Assembly: GCA_016713235.1 (NCBI GenBank)
Contig: JADJPN010000001.1
Coordinates: 744,001-808,000 of the forward strand
Origin: Hyphomicrobiales bacterium
GTDB taxonomy: Bacteria > Pseudomonadota > Alphaproteobacteria > Rhizobiales > Xanthobacteraceae
Reading direction: 5' to 3'
DNA: 64,000 nucleotides
In this document: piece by piece, positions 17,955 through 28,400 of the stretch
Numbering within the stretch: position 1 is the stretch's first letter
Layout: every line of letters starts with the position of its first letter
Program-made: the position numbers and the translations under genes
Notes under the pieces: generated by a model
What the model was told of the DNA's origin: nothing
The model's database searches: none
Seen by the model: the letters and a program-made list of their open reading frames with translations, nothing else

Positions 17955-18836
17955 TTAGGGTTTTTTCTTCTCAAGGTTCGGATCTTTGATCCGAATGAGG
18001 CCTTCCTGGGCGACAGAAGCGACCAAAGTGCCGTCGCGGGTAAAAAACTGACCGCGCGAGAACCCGCGGGCGCCGTTCGCGTTGGGCGAATCCTGTGAAT
18101 AGAGCAGCCAGTCATCGGCCCGGAACGGGCGGTGAAACCAGAGCGCATGGTCGAGAGAAGCCGGCTGGATCGAGCGGGAGAACACCGAGCGGCCATGCGG
18201 AATCAGCGAGGCGTCGAGCAGGCCCATGTCGGATGCGTAGGCCAGCACGCAGCGGTGGATTACCGGATCGTCCGGCAATGGCGCGGTGCATTTCATCCAC
18301 ACATTGAACTTCGGCTCGCGATAATCCTTGGAGAGATAGCGCATGTATTCGACCGGACGTATCTCGATCGGGCGTTCACGCTCGTAATATTTGCGTACCG
18401 CTTCGGGGAGCATCGGCAGCACTTTCTCGCGAATTTCCTTTTCGCTCGCGAGTTCTTCCGGCATCGGCACCTTCGGCATCTGGGCCTGATGATCGTGGCC
18501 GCCTTCTTCTTTCTGAAACGAAACGCCCATCGAGAAAATCGCTTCGCCGTGCTGGATCGCTTTCACCCAGCGCGTGGTGAAGCTGCCGCCGTCGCGAATG
18601 CGGTCCACTTCGTAAATGATCGGAGCTTTTGGATCGCCGTTCAGAAGAAAGTAAGCATGCAGCGAATGGCAGGCGCGCTCCGGCACCGTGCGATAGGCAG
18701 CGACCAGCGCCTGCCCGATCACCTGTCCGCCGAATACGCGAACGAAGCTGTCCTTCGGCGAGTGGCCGCGGAACAGATTTACCTCGAGCGTTTCGAGATC
18801 GAGAATGTCGAGAAGGGTTTCGACCGCTTTGGCCAT
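17955..18836 (-). CDS. tesB: Acyl-CoA thioesterase II
   Basis: 293 aa double-hotdog thioesterase that hydrolyses acyl-CoA to fatty acid and CoA. Expected catalytic residues are visible: Asp in YASDMGLLD, Ser/His region in ASLDHALWFHR, and Gln in VASVAQEGLIR. ATG 18836 (MAKAVETLLDILDLE) matches the family start; the open frame continues far upstream but overlaps the divergent hydroxylase gene and has no resemblance there. Divergent from the UbiH-type gene. Confidence 0.92.
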   Translation of the reverse strand: MAKAVETLLDILDLETLEVNLFRGHSPKDSFVRVFGGQVIGQALVAAYRTVPERACHSLHAYFLLNGDPKAPIIYEVDRIRDGGSFTTRWVKAIQHGEAIFSMGVSFQKEEGGHDHQAQMPKVPMPEELASEKEIREKVLPMLPEAVRKYYERERPIEIRPVEYMRYLSKDYREPKFNVWMKCTAPLPDDPVIHRCVLAYASDMGLLDASLIPHGRSVFSRSIQPASLDHALWFHRPFRADDWLLYSQDSPNANGARGFSRGQFFTRDGTLVASVAQEGLIRIKDPNLEKKKP

Positions 18837-18899
18837 CGGTAAACCTTGCGCAGAACGGCGGGTTGCCGCGGGAGGCCTTAACCTACATATCTTCCGGTG

Positions 18900-20126
18900 A
18901 TGGACAAGCAAACGAAGGATAAAGCGCTGGACGTCGCGGTTGCAGGGGCCGGCATCGCCGGCGCCGCGCTCGGCGTGGCGCTCGCACAGACGCTGGGTAG
19001 CGGTTTTTCGGTCGCGGTATTCGACCCCTCGCTTGGACGCGAGCCTGCGCGCGACGACCGCGTGGTCGCGATCGCAGGTGGCGCGCGGCGGCTGCTCGAG
19101 GCCATCGGCGTCTGGGAGCGGCTGCTCGAAGCGCAGCCGATCCGCGCAATGCAGATCACGGATTCCAAGCTCCACGACATTGTGCGCCAGACCTTTCTCG
19201 AATTCGAGGAAGACGAAGAGGGCGAGCCGTTTGCACACATGGTCGAGAACCGTGCGCTGATTGTGGCCTTGCGAGAGGCCGCGCGGGAGACGGAGGTTAT
19301 GATCGTTCCGGCCGGCGTCGACAGTTACTCGGCTGATGAAAGTTTCGTGCGGTTTGGTGCGGGTGGAAACGATTATCGCGCGCGGTTGCTCGCTGCGGCC
19401 GACGGCGCGCAATCGAAACTGCGGTCGCTTGCGAAGATTCAGACGATTGCGCGCGGCTACGATCAGTCTGGCATCGTCGCGACCATTGGACATGCGCGCG
19501 AGCACAACGGCAAAGCCGTGCAGCATTTTCTTCCCTCCGGCTCGTTCGCGATCCTGCCGCTCACCGGAAGACGCTCGTCGATCGTCTGGACGGAAGAAAG
19601 CGCGGAAGCCAAACGCATCGTCGCGCTGCCGCCTTCGGAATTTATCGCAGAGCTTGAGTTGCGCTTCGGATTGCAGCTCGGCGAACTCGAAGTGCTGTCG
19701 CCCGCGCGCGCCTATCCCTTACAAATTTCGATTGCGCGCTCGTTCGTCGCCGAACGGCTCGCGCTGGTTGGCGATGCGGCGCATGTCATTCATCCGCTCG
19801 CCGGGCAGGGGCTGAACATGGGTCTGCGCGATGTCGCGGCGCTCGCGGAATGCATCGCGGATAGTGCGCGGCTTGGGCTCGATCCCGGCGCGCCGGAGGT
19901 TCTCACACGCTATCAGCGCTGGCGTCGCCCCGATACGGTGGCGATGGGACTTGCGACCGATGGCCTGAACCGGCTGTTCTCGAACGAATTCATGCCGCTG
20001 AAATATCTGCGCGACCTCGGTCTTGGTCTTGTCGATCGCGCGCCGGGCCTCAAAAAGTTTTTCGCCCGCGAGGCGGCGGGCCTCACGGGCGATGTACCGA
20101 AACTGCTTCGTGGCGAGTACATTTAA
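18900..20126 (+). CDS. UbiH/UbiF/Coq6-family FAD monooxygenase
   Basis: About 408 aa. FAD-dependent hydroxylase of the ubiquinone ring-hydroxylase family: Rossmann GAGIAGAALG at the start, ADGAQSKLR in the middle and LVGDAAHVIHPLAGQGLNMG near residue 295 for FAD binding. Which ring position it hydroxylates cannot be told, since Rhizobiales use UbiH, UbiL or UbiM variants. GTG 18897 directly precedes ATG 18900; the ATG is taken as start. It ends just before a hairpin repeat that separates it from the convergent Trm112 gene. Confidence 0.85.
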   Translation: MDKQTKDKALDVAVAGAGIAGAALGVALAQTLGSGFSVAVFDPSLGREPARDDRVVAIAGGARRLLEAIGVWERLLEAQPIRAMQITDSKLHDIVRQTFLEFEEDEEGEPFAHMVENRALIVALREAARETEVMIVPAGVDSYSADESFVRFGAGGNDYRARLLAAADGAQSKLRSLAKIQTIARGYDQSGIVATIGHAREHNGKAVQHFLPSGSFAILPLTGRRSSIVWTEESAEAKRIVALPPSEFIAELELRFGLQLGELEVLSPARAYPLQISIARSFVAERLALVGDAAHVIHPLAGQGLNMGLRDVAALAECIADSARLGLDPGAPEVLTRYQRWRRPDTVAMGLATDGLNRLFSNEFMPLKYLRDLGLGLVDRAPGLKKFFAREAAGLTGDVPKLLRGEYI

Positions 20127-20130
20127 GCCG

Positions 20131-20179
20131 AAGCATGATCTTTCCCGAAAACCAGCATCTATTTTTCGGGATCAGGCTT
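20131..20179. repeat. Dispersed palindromic repeat, copy A
   Basis: A 49-base imperfect palindrome beginning AAGCATGATCTTTCCCGAAAA and ending TTTTTCGGGATCAGGCTT. It belongs to a four-copy family in this window (also 22831, 40421 and 61138). It sits exactly between the converging stop codons of the UbiH-type gene and the Trm112 gene and overlaps the latter's stop by one base, so it may double as a two-way terminator. Confidence 0.75.
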
Positions 20180-20367
20180 TAGTCCGCCAGCGGGCGCGCC
20201 TCTTCCGGCAGCATGATCGGGATGCCGTCGCGGATCGGGTAGATCAGCTTCGCCGCGCGAGAGACCAGGATCTGTTTGTCGGCGTCGTACTCGAGCGGTC
20301 CCTTGGTCACCGGGCAAACAAGAATTTCCAGGAGCTTGGGATCGACGGTGTGGCGGTCGTTGTTCAT
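20179..20367 (-). CDS. Trm112 family protein (UPF0434/YcaR type)
   Basis: 62 aa. Small Trm112-like protein with the family core LLEILVCPVTKGPL and the C-terminal YPIRDGIPIMLPEEAR. Bacterial members are thought to activate methyltransferases, but the partner here is unknown. A single Cys remains of the zinc site, common in proteobacterial members. It probably follows the Lon-N-domain gene on the same strand. Confidence 0.85.
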   Translation of the reverse strand: MNNDRHTVDPKLLEILVCPVTKGPLEYDADKQILVSRAAKLIYPIRDGIPIMLPEEARPLAD

Positions 20368-20416
20368 TCGGCTCTCCAATCGCGGGGAAGGGTAGTGCAG
20401 CGTCTTCACTCGTATC

Positions 20417-21088
20417 TTACTGCAAGGTTCCGTTCTCGTCTGTCTCGCCGGCAGCGAGCGTGATTTCGGTAGCTGCGACAAGAAGCTGCGCGCGGGCGCG
20501 TAAATCCGGCGCCTCCAGCAAGGCCTGTTTTTCACGCACGCCAAACGGCGACATCAGGCAAAGTCCATTCACCAGCGCCTCGGTCGGCGCCTGCGTGATC
20601 CCGGACCAATCGGCTTCAATCGAGTTGGCCGCGAGATAATTCGCGAGCGTCTTCAAAAGCGCTTCGCGATCGACATCGTCTTCGCCGAAACCCTGCACGA
20701 GGTCTTCGCCGAAAATCGTGTAGTCGACCTTGCACTGCCGGTAAGGCGTCGTGACGTCGATTTCTTCGATCACGCGAAAGCGCGTGATTCCGGTGAGCAC
20801 AACCTGATAGCGGCCATCACCGCTTTCCGAGAAACTCGTGAGCCGCCCCAAGCAGCCGATAGAATAAAGCGGCGGAGTCTTCGTCGCGTTTTCTTCCGGC
20901 TCGTTTGGCTGGATCATGCCGATCAGGCGTTCGCCGCGGATCACATCCTCGATCATCTGCAAGTAGCGCGGCTCGAAAATATTGAGCGGAAGCTCCGCGC
21001 GCGGCAAGAGCAACGCGCGCGGTAGCGGAAATACCGGGATCACATCCGGAATTTCGTTCGGCGAACGATAGGCAATATTAATCGCCAT
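20417..21088 (-). CDS. LON substrate-binding-domain protein
   Basis: 223 aa, corresponding only to the N-terminal (LAN) domain of Lon, without ATPase or protease domains. Landmarks: VIPVFPLPRALLLPRAELPL, FEPRYLQMIED, IGCLGRLTSF and the FRVIEEID strand. Such stand-alone proteins are widespread in alphaproteobacteria next to thioredoxin-TPR and Trm112 genes, as here; their role is unknown. It starts 24 bases after the thioredoxin-TPR gene. Confidence 0.88.
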   Translation of the reverse strand: MAINIAYRSPNEIPDVIPVFPLPRALLLPRAELPLNIFEPRYLQMIEDVIRGERLIGMIQPNEPEENATKTPPLYSIGCLGRLTSFSESGDGRYQVVLTGITRFRVIEEIDVTTPYRQCKVDYTIFGEDLVQGFGEDDVDREALLKTLANYLAANSIEADWSGITQAPTEALVNGLCLMSPFGVREKQALLEAPDLRARAQLLVAATEITLAAGETDENGTLQ

Positions 21089-21112
21089 TCTGTTTCGCTT
21101 TCTCCAGATGCT

Positions 21113-22036
21113 TCAAGAAAAAAGAATCGTCGAAAGTTTTTTGCGTGCGTCGACGGTGGCTTCGTCCATCGGGCCCCAGGCATCGAAGAACTGAAGCAGC
21201 TGCTTGCGCGCGGCTTCCTCGTTCCACTTGCGGTCTTTTTTGATGATGCTGAGCAGATGCTCTGCGGCTTTTTCTTTCTCGCCTTTGGCACTCAAGGAAA
21301 CCGCAAGATCGAAACGCGCCTGATGGTCGGCGGGATTGGCGTTGACCTTGGCTTCGAGCTCGCCCGCTTCGCCACTTACTTTTCCAGCTTGTTCGGCAAG
21401 ATCAAGCGCAGCCTTGGCGGCAGTGATCGCGGGTGCCGCGGTTTTGTCTTTCGAGGCATCGGCCGGAATCATCTCGAAGGTTTCTTTGGCTTGCTCAAGA
21501 TCGCCAGCGGCGATGTGGCAACGCACGAGGCCTGCGAGCGCGCGTGCGTTCGCGGGATCTTCGGTCAGCACCTCAGCAAAGAGTGAAGTCGCTTCGTCGA
21601 ATTCGTTCGCCGCCCGCTTCGCTTCGGCTTCGTTCAAAAGTTCGGTGGAAGGATTCGTTTTTCCGGTAAGGCGCTCGATGAAAGCCGTCACCTGGCCTTC
21701 AGGTAACGCGCCGACAAAGCCGTCAACGGGCTGGCCCTTATCGAAAGCAAAGACCGCCGGAATCGACTGAATGCCGAGCTGGCCCGGAATCTGCGGGTGC
21801 TTGTCGATGTCCATCTTCACGAGTTTCACCGTGCCGCCGGCGGCGCGAACGGCCTTCTCGAGAATCGGGGTGAGCGACTTGCAGGGGCCGCACCATTCCG
21901 CCCAGAAATCCACCAGCACGGGGCGCTTGTTCGACTCCTCGATCACATCCTTCATGAAGGTCTGTGTCGTGGTGTCGGCGATCACGTCGCTCGCGTTCGC
22001 CGCTGCCGCGCCGTTTGCCGCATTCAACTCCATCAT
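21113..22036 (-). CDS. Thioredoxin-TPR protein (CnoX/YbbN-like)
   Basis: 307 aa. A thioredoxin domain with intact WCGPC (C49 and C52) is followed by a C-terminal helical TPR region (residues about 150-300). This is the architecture of CnoX/YbbN, a holdase chaperone that hands oxidised proteins to GroEL. The intact CxxC suggests redox activity, unlike E. coli YbbN. It heads a probable operon with the Lon-N-domain and Trm112 genes. Confidence 0.88.
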   Translation of the reverse strand: MMELNAANGAAAANASDVIADTTTQTFMKDVIEESNKRPVLVDFWAEWCGPCKSLTPILEKAVRAAGGTVKLVKMDIDKHPQIPGQLGIQSIPAVFAFDKGQPVDGFVGALPEGQVTAFIERLTGKTNPSTELLNEAEAKRAANEFDEATSLFAEVLTEDPANARALAGLVRCHIAAGDLEQAKETFEMIPADASKDKTAAPAITAAKAALDLAEQAGKVSGEAGELEAKVNANPADHQARFDLAVSLSAKGEKEKAAEHLLSIIKKDRKWNEEAARKQLLQFFDAWGPMDEATVDARKKLSTILFS

Positions 22037-22297
22037 TTCGCTCCTGATCCACGTATCGATCTCGGATTTATCCGAGAGCGCTTATTTCCAAGGACCAAGT
22101 CCGGGTAGACCCGACTTGGTTTGCGCCAAGGTTCCGGACCATAAATGGGGTCCAAATACCCCGAAAGCAAATCGCCAGAGGCCGACGCCGGCCCAAAAAC
22201 GGCGTTAAGCCTTGCATTATCGAAGGTGTTGCGTCTCTCAATGCTTTTGCCTAGAACCCCCGCTTACCCGGCATCCCGAGAGGGGCGCCACACGGAC

Positions 22298-22372
<75 letters not shown>

Positions 22373-22385
22373 AATTTCACGGAAA

Positions 22386-22802
22386 TCAGTTGCCGATGAC
22401 GTGCAGGATAATCTCCCGCACGTGCGGCCGCGTGCGGTGTTCGAACAGATAAATGCCCTGCCAGGTGCCGAGTGCCGGGCGGCCATCGACAATCGGGATC
22501 GAGAGGCTCGTCTGGGTCAGCGCCGTGCGCAGGTGCGCGGGCATGTCGTCCGGACCTTCGGCGCTATGGATGTAGCGGTCCGATTCGGGCGCGAGTTCCT
22601 CGAAATAATTTTGCAGGTCGGTCTGCACGTCCGGATCGGCGTTTTCCTGGATAAGAAGAGACGCCGAGGTATGGCGGCAATAGACGGTCAGAAGGCCGGT
22701 GGAGAAATCCCCGGACGCGCACCAGCGCAGCACCTTGTCCGTGAACTCATAGAGCCCGCGGCCTTTGGTCTCGATGCGCATCGCGTGCGTTGCCTGACGC
22801 AT
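22386..22802 (-). CDS. YjbQ family protein (UPF0047)
   Basis: 138 aa. Small trimeric beta-fold protein of the YjbQ family, some members of which have weak thiamine-phosphate synthase activity; the physiological role is unsettled. The conserved RHTSASLLIQENADPDV segment, with metal-site His, and the C-terminal GTWQGIYLFEHR are present. Convergent with tRNA-Gly, and separated from ggt by hairpin repeat copy C. Confidence 0.88.
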   Translation of the reverse strand: MRQATHAMRIETKGRGLYEFTDKVLRWCASGDFSTGLLTVYCRHTSASLLIQENADPDVQTDLQNYFEELAPESDRYIHSAEGPDDMPAHLRTALTQTSLSIPIVDGRPALGTWQGIYLFEHRTRPHVREIILHVIGN

Positions 22803-22830
22803 TCCTTACCTTCTCCTTACCGTTTCAGTT

Positions 22831-22879
22831 GAGCGCGATCTTTTCCGAAATCCGCTTCACGCATTCTCGGGATCGCGCC
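22831..22879. repeat. Dispersed palindromic repeat, copy C
   Basis: GAGCGCGATCTTTTCCGAAA ... TCTCGGGATCGCGCCC. Same architecture as the other copies, but with paired changes in the outer arms (GCGCGATC/GATCGCGC instead of GCATGATC/GATCATGC). The compensating arm changes argue that the hairpin itself is maintained. It lies directly against the ggt stop codon. Confidence 0.65.
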
Positions 22880-24646
22880 CTAATGCCCGGCAGCGAGCGT
22901 ACCGAGATAGCGCGGATCGGAAACGCCGGTAATGCCTTCGGGCGTCACCAGAATCGAATTCGCAGCACCGATGGTGAAGTTGAAGAAATTGACCTTGTGG
23001 CCGTAGGTCTCGAACGCAATCCATTGCGCGGGCGGCATGGATTGTTCGAGTGCGCGCTCGCCACGTACTTCGTCCGGCATCCATTGATGATGGATACGCG
23101 GCAGCAGCACGGCCTGCGCGACACCGAGCTTGTGATCGATCACACCGGAGATGACGCGCAGCACCGTCGTGATAATCGTCGAGCCACCCGGCGTGCCGGT
23201 GACCATGAACACCTTGCCGTCTTTGAGCAGAATCGTCGGCGACATCGATGAGAGCGGCTTCTTGCCGGGGCCGGGCGCGTTTGCAGCGCCTCCGATCAAA
23301 CCGAATGCGTTCGGCACGCCCGGCGCGAGTGCGAAATCGTCGAGCTCATTGTTCAAAAGAACGCCGGTGCCTTCCGCGACCAGGCCGAGGCCGAAATTCA
23401 GATTGAGCGTGACCGTGGCGGCGACTGCGTTGCCGTGACGGTCGATGACTGAATAATGCGTGGTGTTCTCGCTCTCTTTCTTCGGCGTGATGCCGGCCTT
23501 GATCCGCGAAGACGGCGTCGCCTGCGAGCGGTTGATCGTTGCGCGCAGGCGCGCGGCATAGTCCTTCGAGATCAGGCGATCGAGCGGGACCTTGACGAAG
23601 GCGGGATCGCCGAAAAATTCCGCGCGGTCGGCGTAGCTGCGCTTCATCGCCTCGACCATCAAATGCAGCGTTTGCGGCGCGTTCGGGCCGCCTTCCAATT
23701 CATACCCTTCGAGAATATTCAGCAACTGAATAAGCAGTGCACCGCCGGAGGAGGGGGGCGGCATCGAGAGCACGTCGTAGCCGCGATAGCTGCCGCGCAC
23801 GACTTCGAGCACTTCCGTTTTGTATTTGCCGAGATCGTCCGCGGTCATTACGCCGCCGGCTTCGCGCACGGCGCGTGCGATCTTTTCCGCGATCTCGCCT
23901 TTATAGAAAGCGTCAGCGCCGCTCTTCGCGATCGCCTCAAGCGTATCCCCAAGGTCGCGCTGAACGAGCAGGCCGCTTTGTAAAAATCTTTCCGTCTTTT
24001 GCAAAAATTTTGGCGGATGACGGCCAGCGCAACAGCGTATTCTGGAAGCGCGAGAGCGAAGCGGAAAGATCGCTCTCCACCGGAACACCTTCGCGCGCAA
24101 GCTTGATCGCTGGCTCCATCAGCGTCGCGAGCGTGAATTTTCCGGAGCCGAATTTTTCGAGCGCGGCTACAAGACCCGATACGCTGCCGGGCACGCCGAC
24201 CCCAAGCCCGTGCGTGTCGCTTTCGCGGTGTCCGGCTTGCCGGTCTCGTCGAGAAAACTTTTTGCGTCGATGGCAAGCGGCGCTGCTTCGCGAAAATCGA
24301 GCGCGACGGCTTGCTTCTTTTCGGCAAGCCAGATCACGAAAAAGCCGCCGCCACCGAGATTTCCCGCGCGCGGATGCGTGACGGCGAGTGCAAAGCCGAC
24401 CGCAACCGCTGCGTCGACCGCATTGCCGCCTTTTTCGAGAACATCGACGCCGACGCGGGTCGCGATCGCATCCTGCGACGTCACCATGCCGTTCTTCGCG
24501 ATGACCGGCTTGATGGTCTTTGCGATCCGCACGATGTCGGTGGCGGGATCGGTCGCCGGTTGCGCAATCGCCGGCGCACCAAGCGCGAGCAGCAGAGCAA
24601 ACGCGCCAAACAGGCGGCGGCAGGTAAAATATTCGAGAGCTTTCAA
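22880..24646 (-). CDS. ggt: Gamma-glutamyltransferase, two frameshifts
   Basis: Periplasmic N-terminal-nucleophile hydrolase that cleaves glutathione and other gamma-glutamyl compounds. A signal peptide (APAIAQ) starts the protein; the autoprocessing and nucleophile Thr is in ENTTHYSVID, and the KKPLSSMSP substrate loop follows. The reading frame changes twice. At about 24200-24203, one base is missing from a G run (coding GGGG should be GGGGG, restoring GLGVGVPG). At about 23982-23986, a T run of five should be seven, restoring KIFLQSGLLVQRDLG. Corrected length is 589 aa, normal for the family. The two shifts cancel, so about 70 residues are misread between them. Either a pseudogene or consensus errors. 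Confidence 0.88.
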
Positions 24647-24712
24647 AGGCCTTACCTCTCGCTTCGCGCAGTAAGCGAGGACGACTTGCCGATCAAGCGC
24701 GTCCCGCGCCGA

Positions 24713-25303
24713 TCAGCGCGCCATCGAATAATATTCGGGGTTCGGCTCGTTGCCGGAGGCCGTCGCCATGCGGTTCGACATGTTGAAGAAGCCCGCAACC
24801 GCGGAGATGTCCCAGATATCGCGATCCGAAAATCCGTGCTTGCGCAAGGCCGCGCGATCTTCCTCACCGGCTGCCCACGGCTCTTTGGTCAGTTTCCAGC
24901 AGAAATCGAGCATTGCGCGCGTGCGCGCGTCCAATTCCGCCGCGCGATAGTTCGCGACCATTGTTTCTGCGAGCATGGGATTGCCCGTGAGCTTTCGCAG
25001 CACCGCGCCATGCGCGACCAGACAATAATGGCAGTGGTTGGCGCTGGATACGACGACCGCGATCATCTCGCGCTCGGTCTTCGAAAGTCCCGACTTGCCG
25101 AGCATGAGATCGTCCGACATCGCGATGAAGGCTTTGAGTTTTGCGAGATCGAACGAATAGGCCGTGAGCACGTTCGGGATGAAGCCGAGCTTCTCCTGGC
25201 ATTTCGCGAAATAAGCTTGCATCGCTTCGTCGAGTTCGACAGGTGAAAGTTCAAGTGTCATGACCTTTTCGCGATTCGCGGCGGGATTATTTGCGGGTTT
25301 CAT
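24713..25303 (-). CDS. Peroxidase-related AhpD-fold protein
   Basis: 196 aa from ATG 25303, which has an AAGGA ribosome site; the frame is open further upstream but without resemblance. It belongs to the carboxymuconolactone decarboxylase/AhpD fold: EREMIAVVVSSANHCHYCLV contains the redox CxxC pair and the catalytic His. The C-terminal FFNMSNRMATAS matches the uncharacterised peroxidase-related subfamily. Probably peroxide or alkylhydroperoxide reduction, but substrate and reductant are unknown. Divergent from the glutamate dehydrogenase gene. Confidence 0.83.
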   Translation of the reverse strand: MKPANNPAANREKVMTLELSPVELDEAMQAYFAKCQEKLGFIPNVLTAYSFDLAKLKAFIAMSDDLMLGKSGLSKTEREMIAVVVSSANHCHYCLVAHGAVLRKLTGNPMLAETMVANYRAAELDARTRAMLDFCWKLTKEPWAAGEEDRAALRKHGFSDRDIWDISAVAGFFNMSNRMATASGNEPNPEYYSMAR

Positions 25304-25464
25304 GATCGTGTCCTTTTTGGCGTCTACAGCGAGCCTAACAGCCGGCAAGCCGGGGTGAAACCACAGCCCTCGACAGCGGGTTCGTGGAAGCAGAGACTGA
25401 CGAGAACCGGCGCCGCGTGCTTCGCGAGAACGGCCGGTCCTCTCGGGGGAGAGGGAGACGGCGG

Positions 25465-28400
25465 ATGAATATCGCACAGAAGTTTGCAGCCGGAGAGCAG
25501 CCGGGCGCCGAGAATTTGCTCAAAGAAGCCACGAAGATCGCAGTTGCGAACAAGCTGCCGGCGGATTTCGTCGTGGCGCTGTTCGGTGCGGTTTCCCCTG
25601 AAGATATCGCTCCTTACAGTGCCGAAGAAGTCGCGCTGCTTGCGAAGCAGAGCTTTGCGCATCTTGCGACGCGCCCGCCGGGCAAGGCCGACATCCAGAT
25701 TTATAATCCTAAACCGTCCGGGACAGGCGGCGGGCTTGCCGCGATCACCGTGATCGAGATCGAGAACGAGGACATGCCGTTCCTGCTCGATTCGGTCAGC
25801 GGCGAACTCAGCGAACAGGGAATTTCGATCCGGCTCGCAGCGCATCCGATTTTCCTGCTCGAGCGCAAGGAGAACGGCGCGCTCGAAGAGTGGCGCGGCC
25901 TTGCGAAAGACGGCAAGAAAACGCGGCGGGAAAGCTTCATTCACATTCACGCGGATCGCGTGGATGAATCGCATCACGCGAAGATCGCAGCAGCGTTGCG
26001 CATTACGCTCGATGATGTTCGCACGGCCGTCTCGGACTGGCCGGCAATGCTCGAATATGCCGACGAAGTGATCGACGGCTTGCAGAAGAAAACACATCCG
26101 CTGCCCGAGGAAGACCTCGAAGAAGCCGTTGCGTTCATGAAGTGGCTGCGCGGTGGCCAGTTCACGTTTCTCGGCTGCCGCGACAATGTCGTGATGGGAA
26201 GCGGCGACGATATCTCGCTTGAGCCGCTTTACGAGACAGGCCTTGGTGTTCTGCGGCGCAAGGATATTCGCGTGCTGAGCCGCGCCGGGCAGCCGGTCGG
26301 CACGACCCCGGAATTGCGGGAGTTTCTGAAGCTGCCGGTGCCGGCAATCGTCACCAAAGCGAACCTGCGCTCGCGCGTACATCGCCGCACGCACATGGAT
26401 TATGTCGGCATCAAGCGCTTCGACAAGAGCGGCAAGCTTGTCGGCGAGCGCCGGATCGTCGGCCTGTTCACATCGCAGGCCTATCGCGAATCCGTATTCA
26501 AAATTCCTTACCTGCGGCGCAAGGCTGCCTATGTGCTCGATCACGCGGGCTTTGCTACGGAAAGTCATTCAGGAAAGGCGCTTGCTAACGTGCTCGAGAG
26601 TTATCCGCGCGACGATCTGTTCCAAATCGGCCGCGATACGCTGCTCTCGTTCTCGCTTTCGATTCTGCAACTCGAGGAGCGGCCGCGCATTCGCGTATTG
26701 TCGCGGCGCGATCGCTTCAATCGCTTTGTGTCGGTGCTCGTTTATGTGCCGCGCGAACGCTACGACAGCGCGATCCGCGTGAAGATCGGCGCTTATCTTG
26801 CGCAAACGTATCAGGGCCGGGTGTCGGCGTTCTATCCTTATTTTCCCGACGGTCCGTTGACGCGCGTGCACTTCATCATCGGGCGCGATGCCGGAGAGAC
26901 GCCCAATCCGTCGCGTGCGGAACTTGAAGCGGGAATTGCCGATATCGTGCGGAGCTGGAACGACGAGTTCGCACAGGAACTTGCCGGTGCATTCAACCCG
27001 CAGAAAGCGCGAGAGATCGAAGAGAAATACAGAAGCGCGCAATCCGCGGCCTATCGCGAAGCCTTCTCGCCCAAGGATGCGATCGCGGATGTTCGCATCA
27101 TCGAAAATCTTTCCAAGGAGAAGCCGCTCGCGATCAATTTCTACCGCGTCGCGGATGCGGACAAGAAGTCCGTCAATCTCAAAGTCTGGAATTGCGAGCG
27201 GCCGCTGCCGCTTTCCGAGCGTGTTCCGCTTCTCGAAAACATGGGCTTCAGCGTCATCGACGAACGCACGTATGTCGTCGAGCGCGAGGAAGCCGACGGC
27301 GGCACGGTCTGGCTGCACGACATGACGCTCGCGCGCGCGGACGGCAACACGATTGAAGCGGATGCGCTGGACGCGCGTCTCGAAGCGGCGTTGATGGCGG
27401 TGCTGCAAGGCCGCGCGGAGAACGACGGCTTCAACGCGCTGGTGCTCCATGCGGGGATGCCGTGGCGCGATGTCTCGCTGGTACGAACGCTCGCGCGTTA
27501 CTTGCGGCAGGCCGCAGTGCCTTACAGCCAGGACTATCTCTGGCTGACGGCGAACAAGCACGCGGGCATCGCGCGCGATCTCGTCGCGTTGTTTCATGCA
27601 CGCTTCGATCCGCGCGAGGGCGGCGAGGCTAGAGCGGCGAAGGAAAAGGAAATTCACGCGAAGATCGAGGCAGCGCTCGGCGACGTGCAAAGCCTCGATG
27701 AAGACCGCATCATGCGGCGCTTCGGTAACCTCATTTCCGCCGCGGTGCGCACGAATTTCTATCAGATCGCAAAAGACGGCGGACCGCGCCCGACGATCGC
27801 GATCAAGTTCGAAAGCCGCAAGATCGACGATCTGCCGCTGCCGCGGCCGTTGTTCGAGATTTTCGTCTATTCGCCGCGCGTCGAAGGCGTGCATCTGCGC
27901 TTCGGCAAGGTGGCGCGCGGGGGCATCCGCTGGTCCGACCGGCCGCAGGACTTCCGCACCGAGGTGCTCGGCCTCGTGAAAGCCCAGCAGGTGAAGAACG
28001 CGGTGATCGTGCCGGTCGGCGCGAAGGGCGGGTTCGTGCCGAAGCAGATGCCGGCGAACCCTTCACGCGACGTGATGATGGCGGAGGGCACCGAGTCCTA
28101 CAAAATCTTCATCCGCTCGCTGCTGGATATCACCGACAATCTTTCGGCGGACGGCGCGGTGGTGCCGCCTGAGAATGTGGTGCGTCACGATGCGGACGAC
28201 CCGTATCTTGTCGTCGCCGCGGACAAGGGCACGGCGACCTTCTCCGATACCGCGAACGGGCTGGCGATCGAGCATGGCTTCTGGCTCGGCGATGCTTTTG
28301 CGAGCGGGGGCTCCGCCGGCTACGACCACAAGAAGATGGGCATCACGGCGCGTGGCGCCTGGGAAGCGGTGAAGCGCCACTTCCGCGAGATGGACATCGA

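Noticed and set aside
17955..19526. 523-aa version of TesB with a 230-aa N-terminal extension
   Set aside because: The extension is antisense to the FAD monooxygenase gene and has no family match; ATG 18836 gives the normal TesB start.
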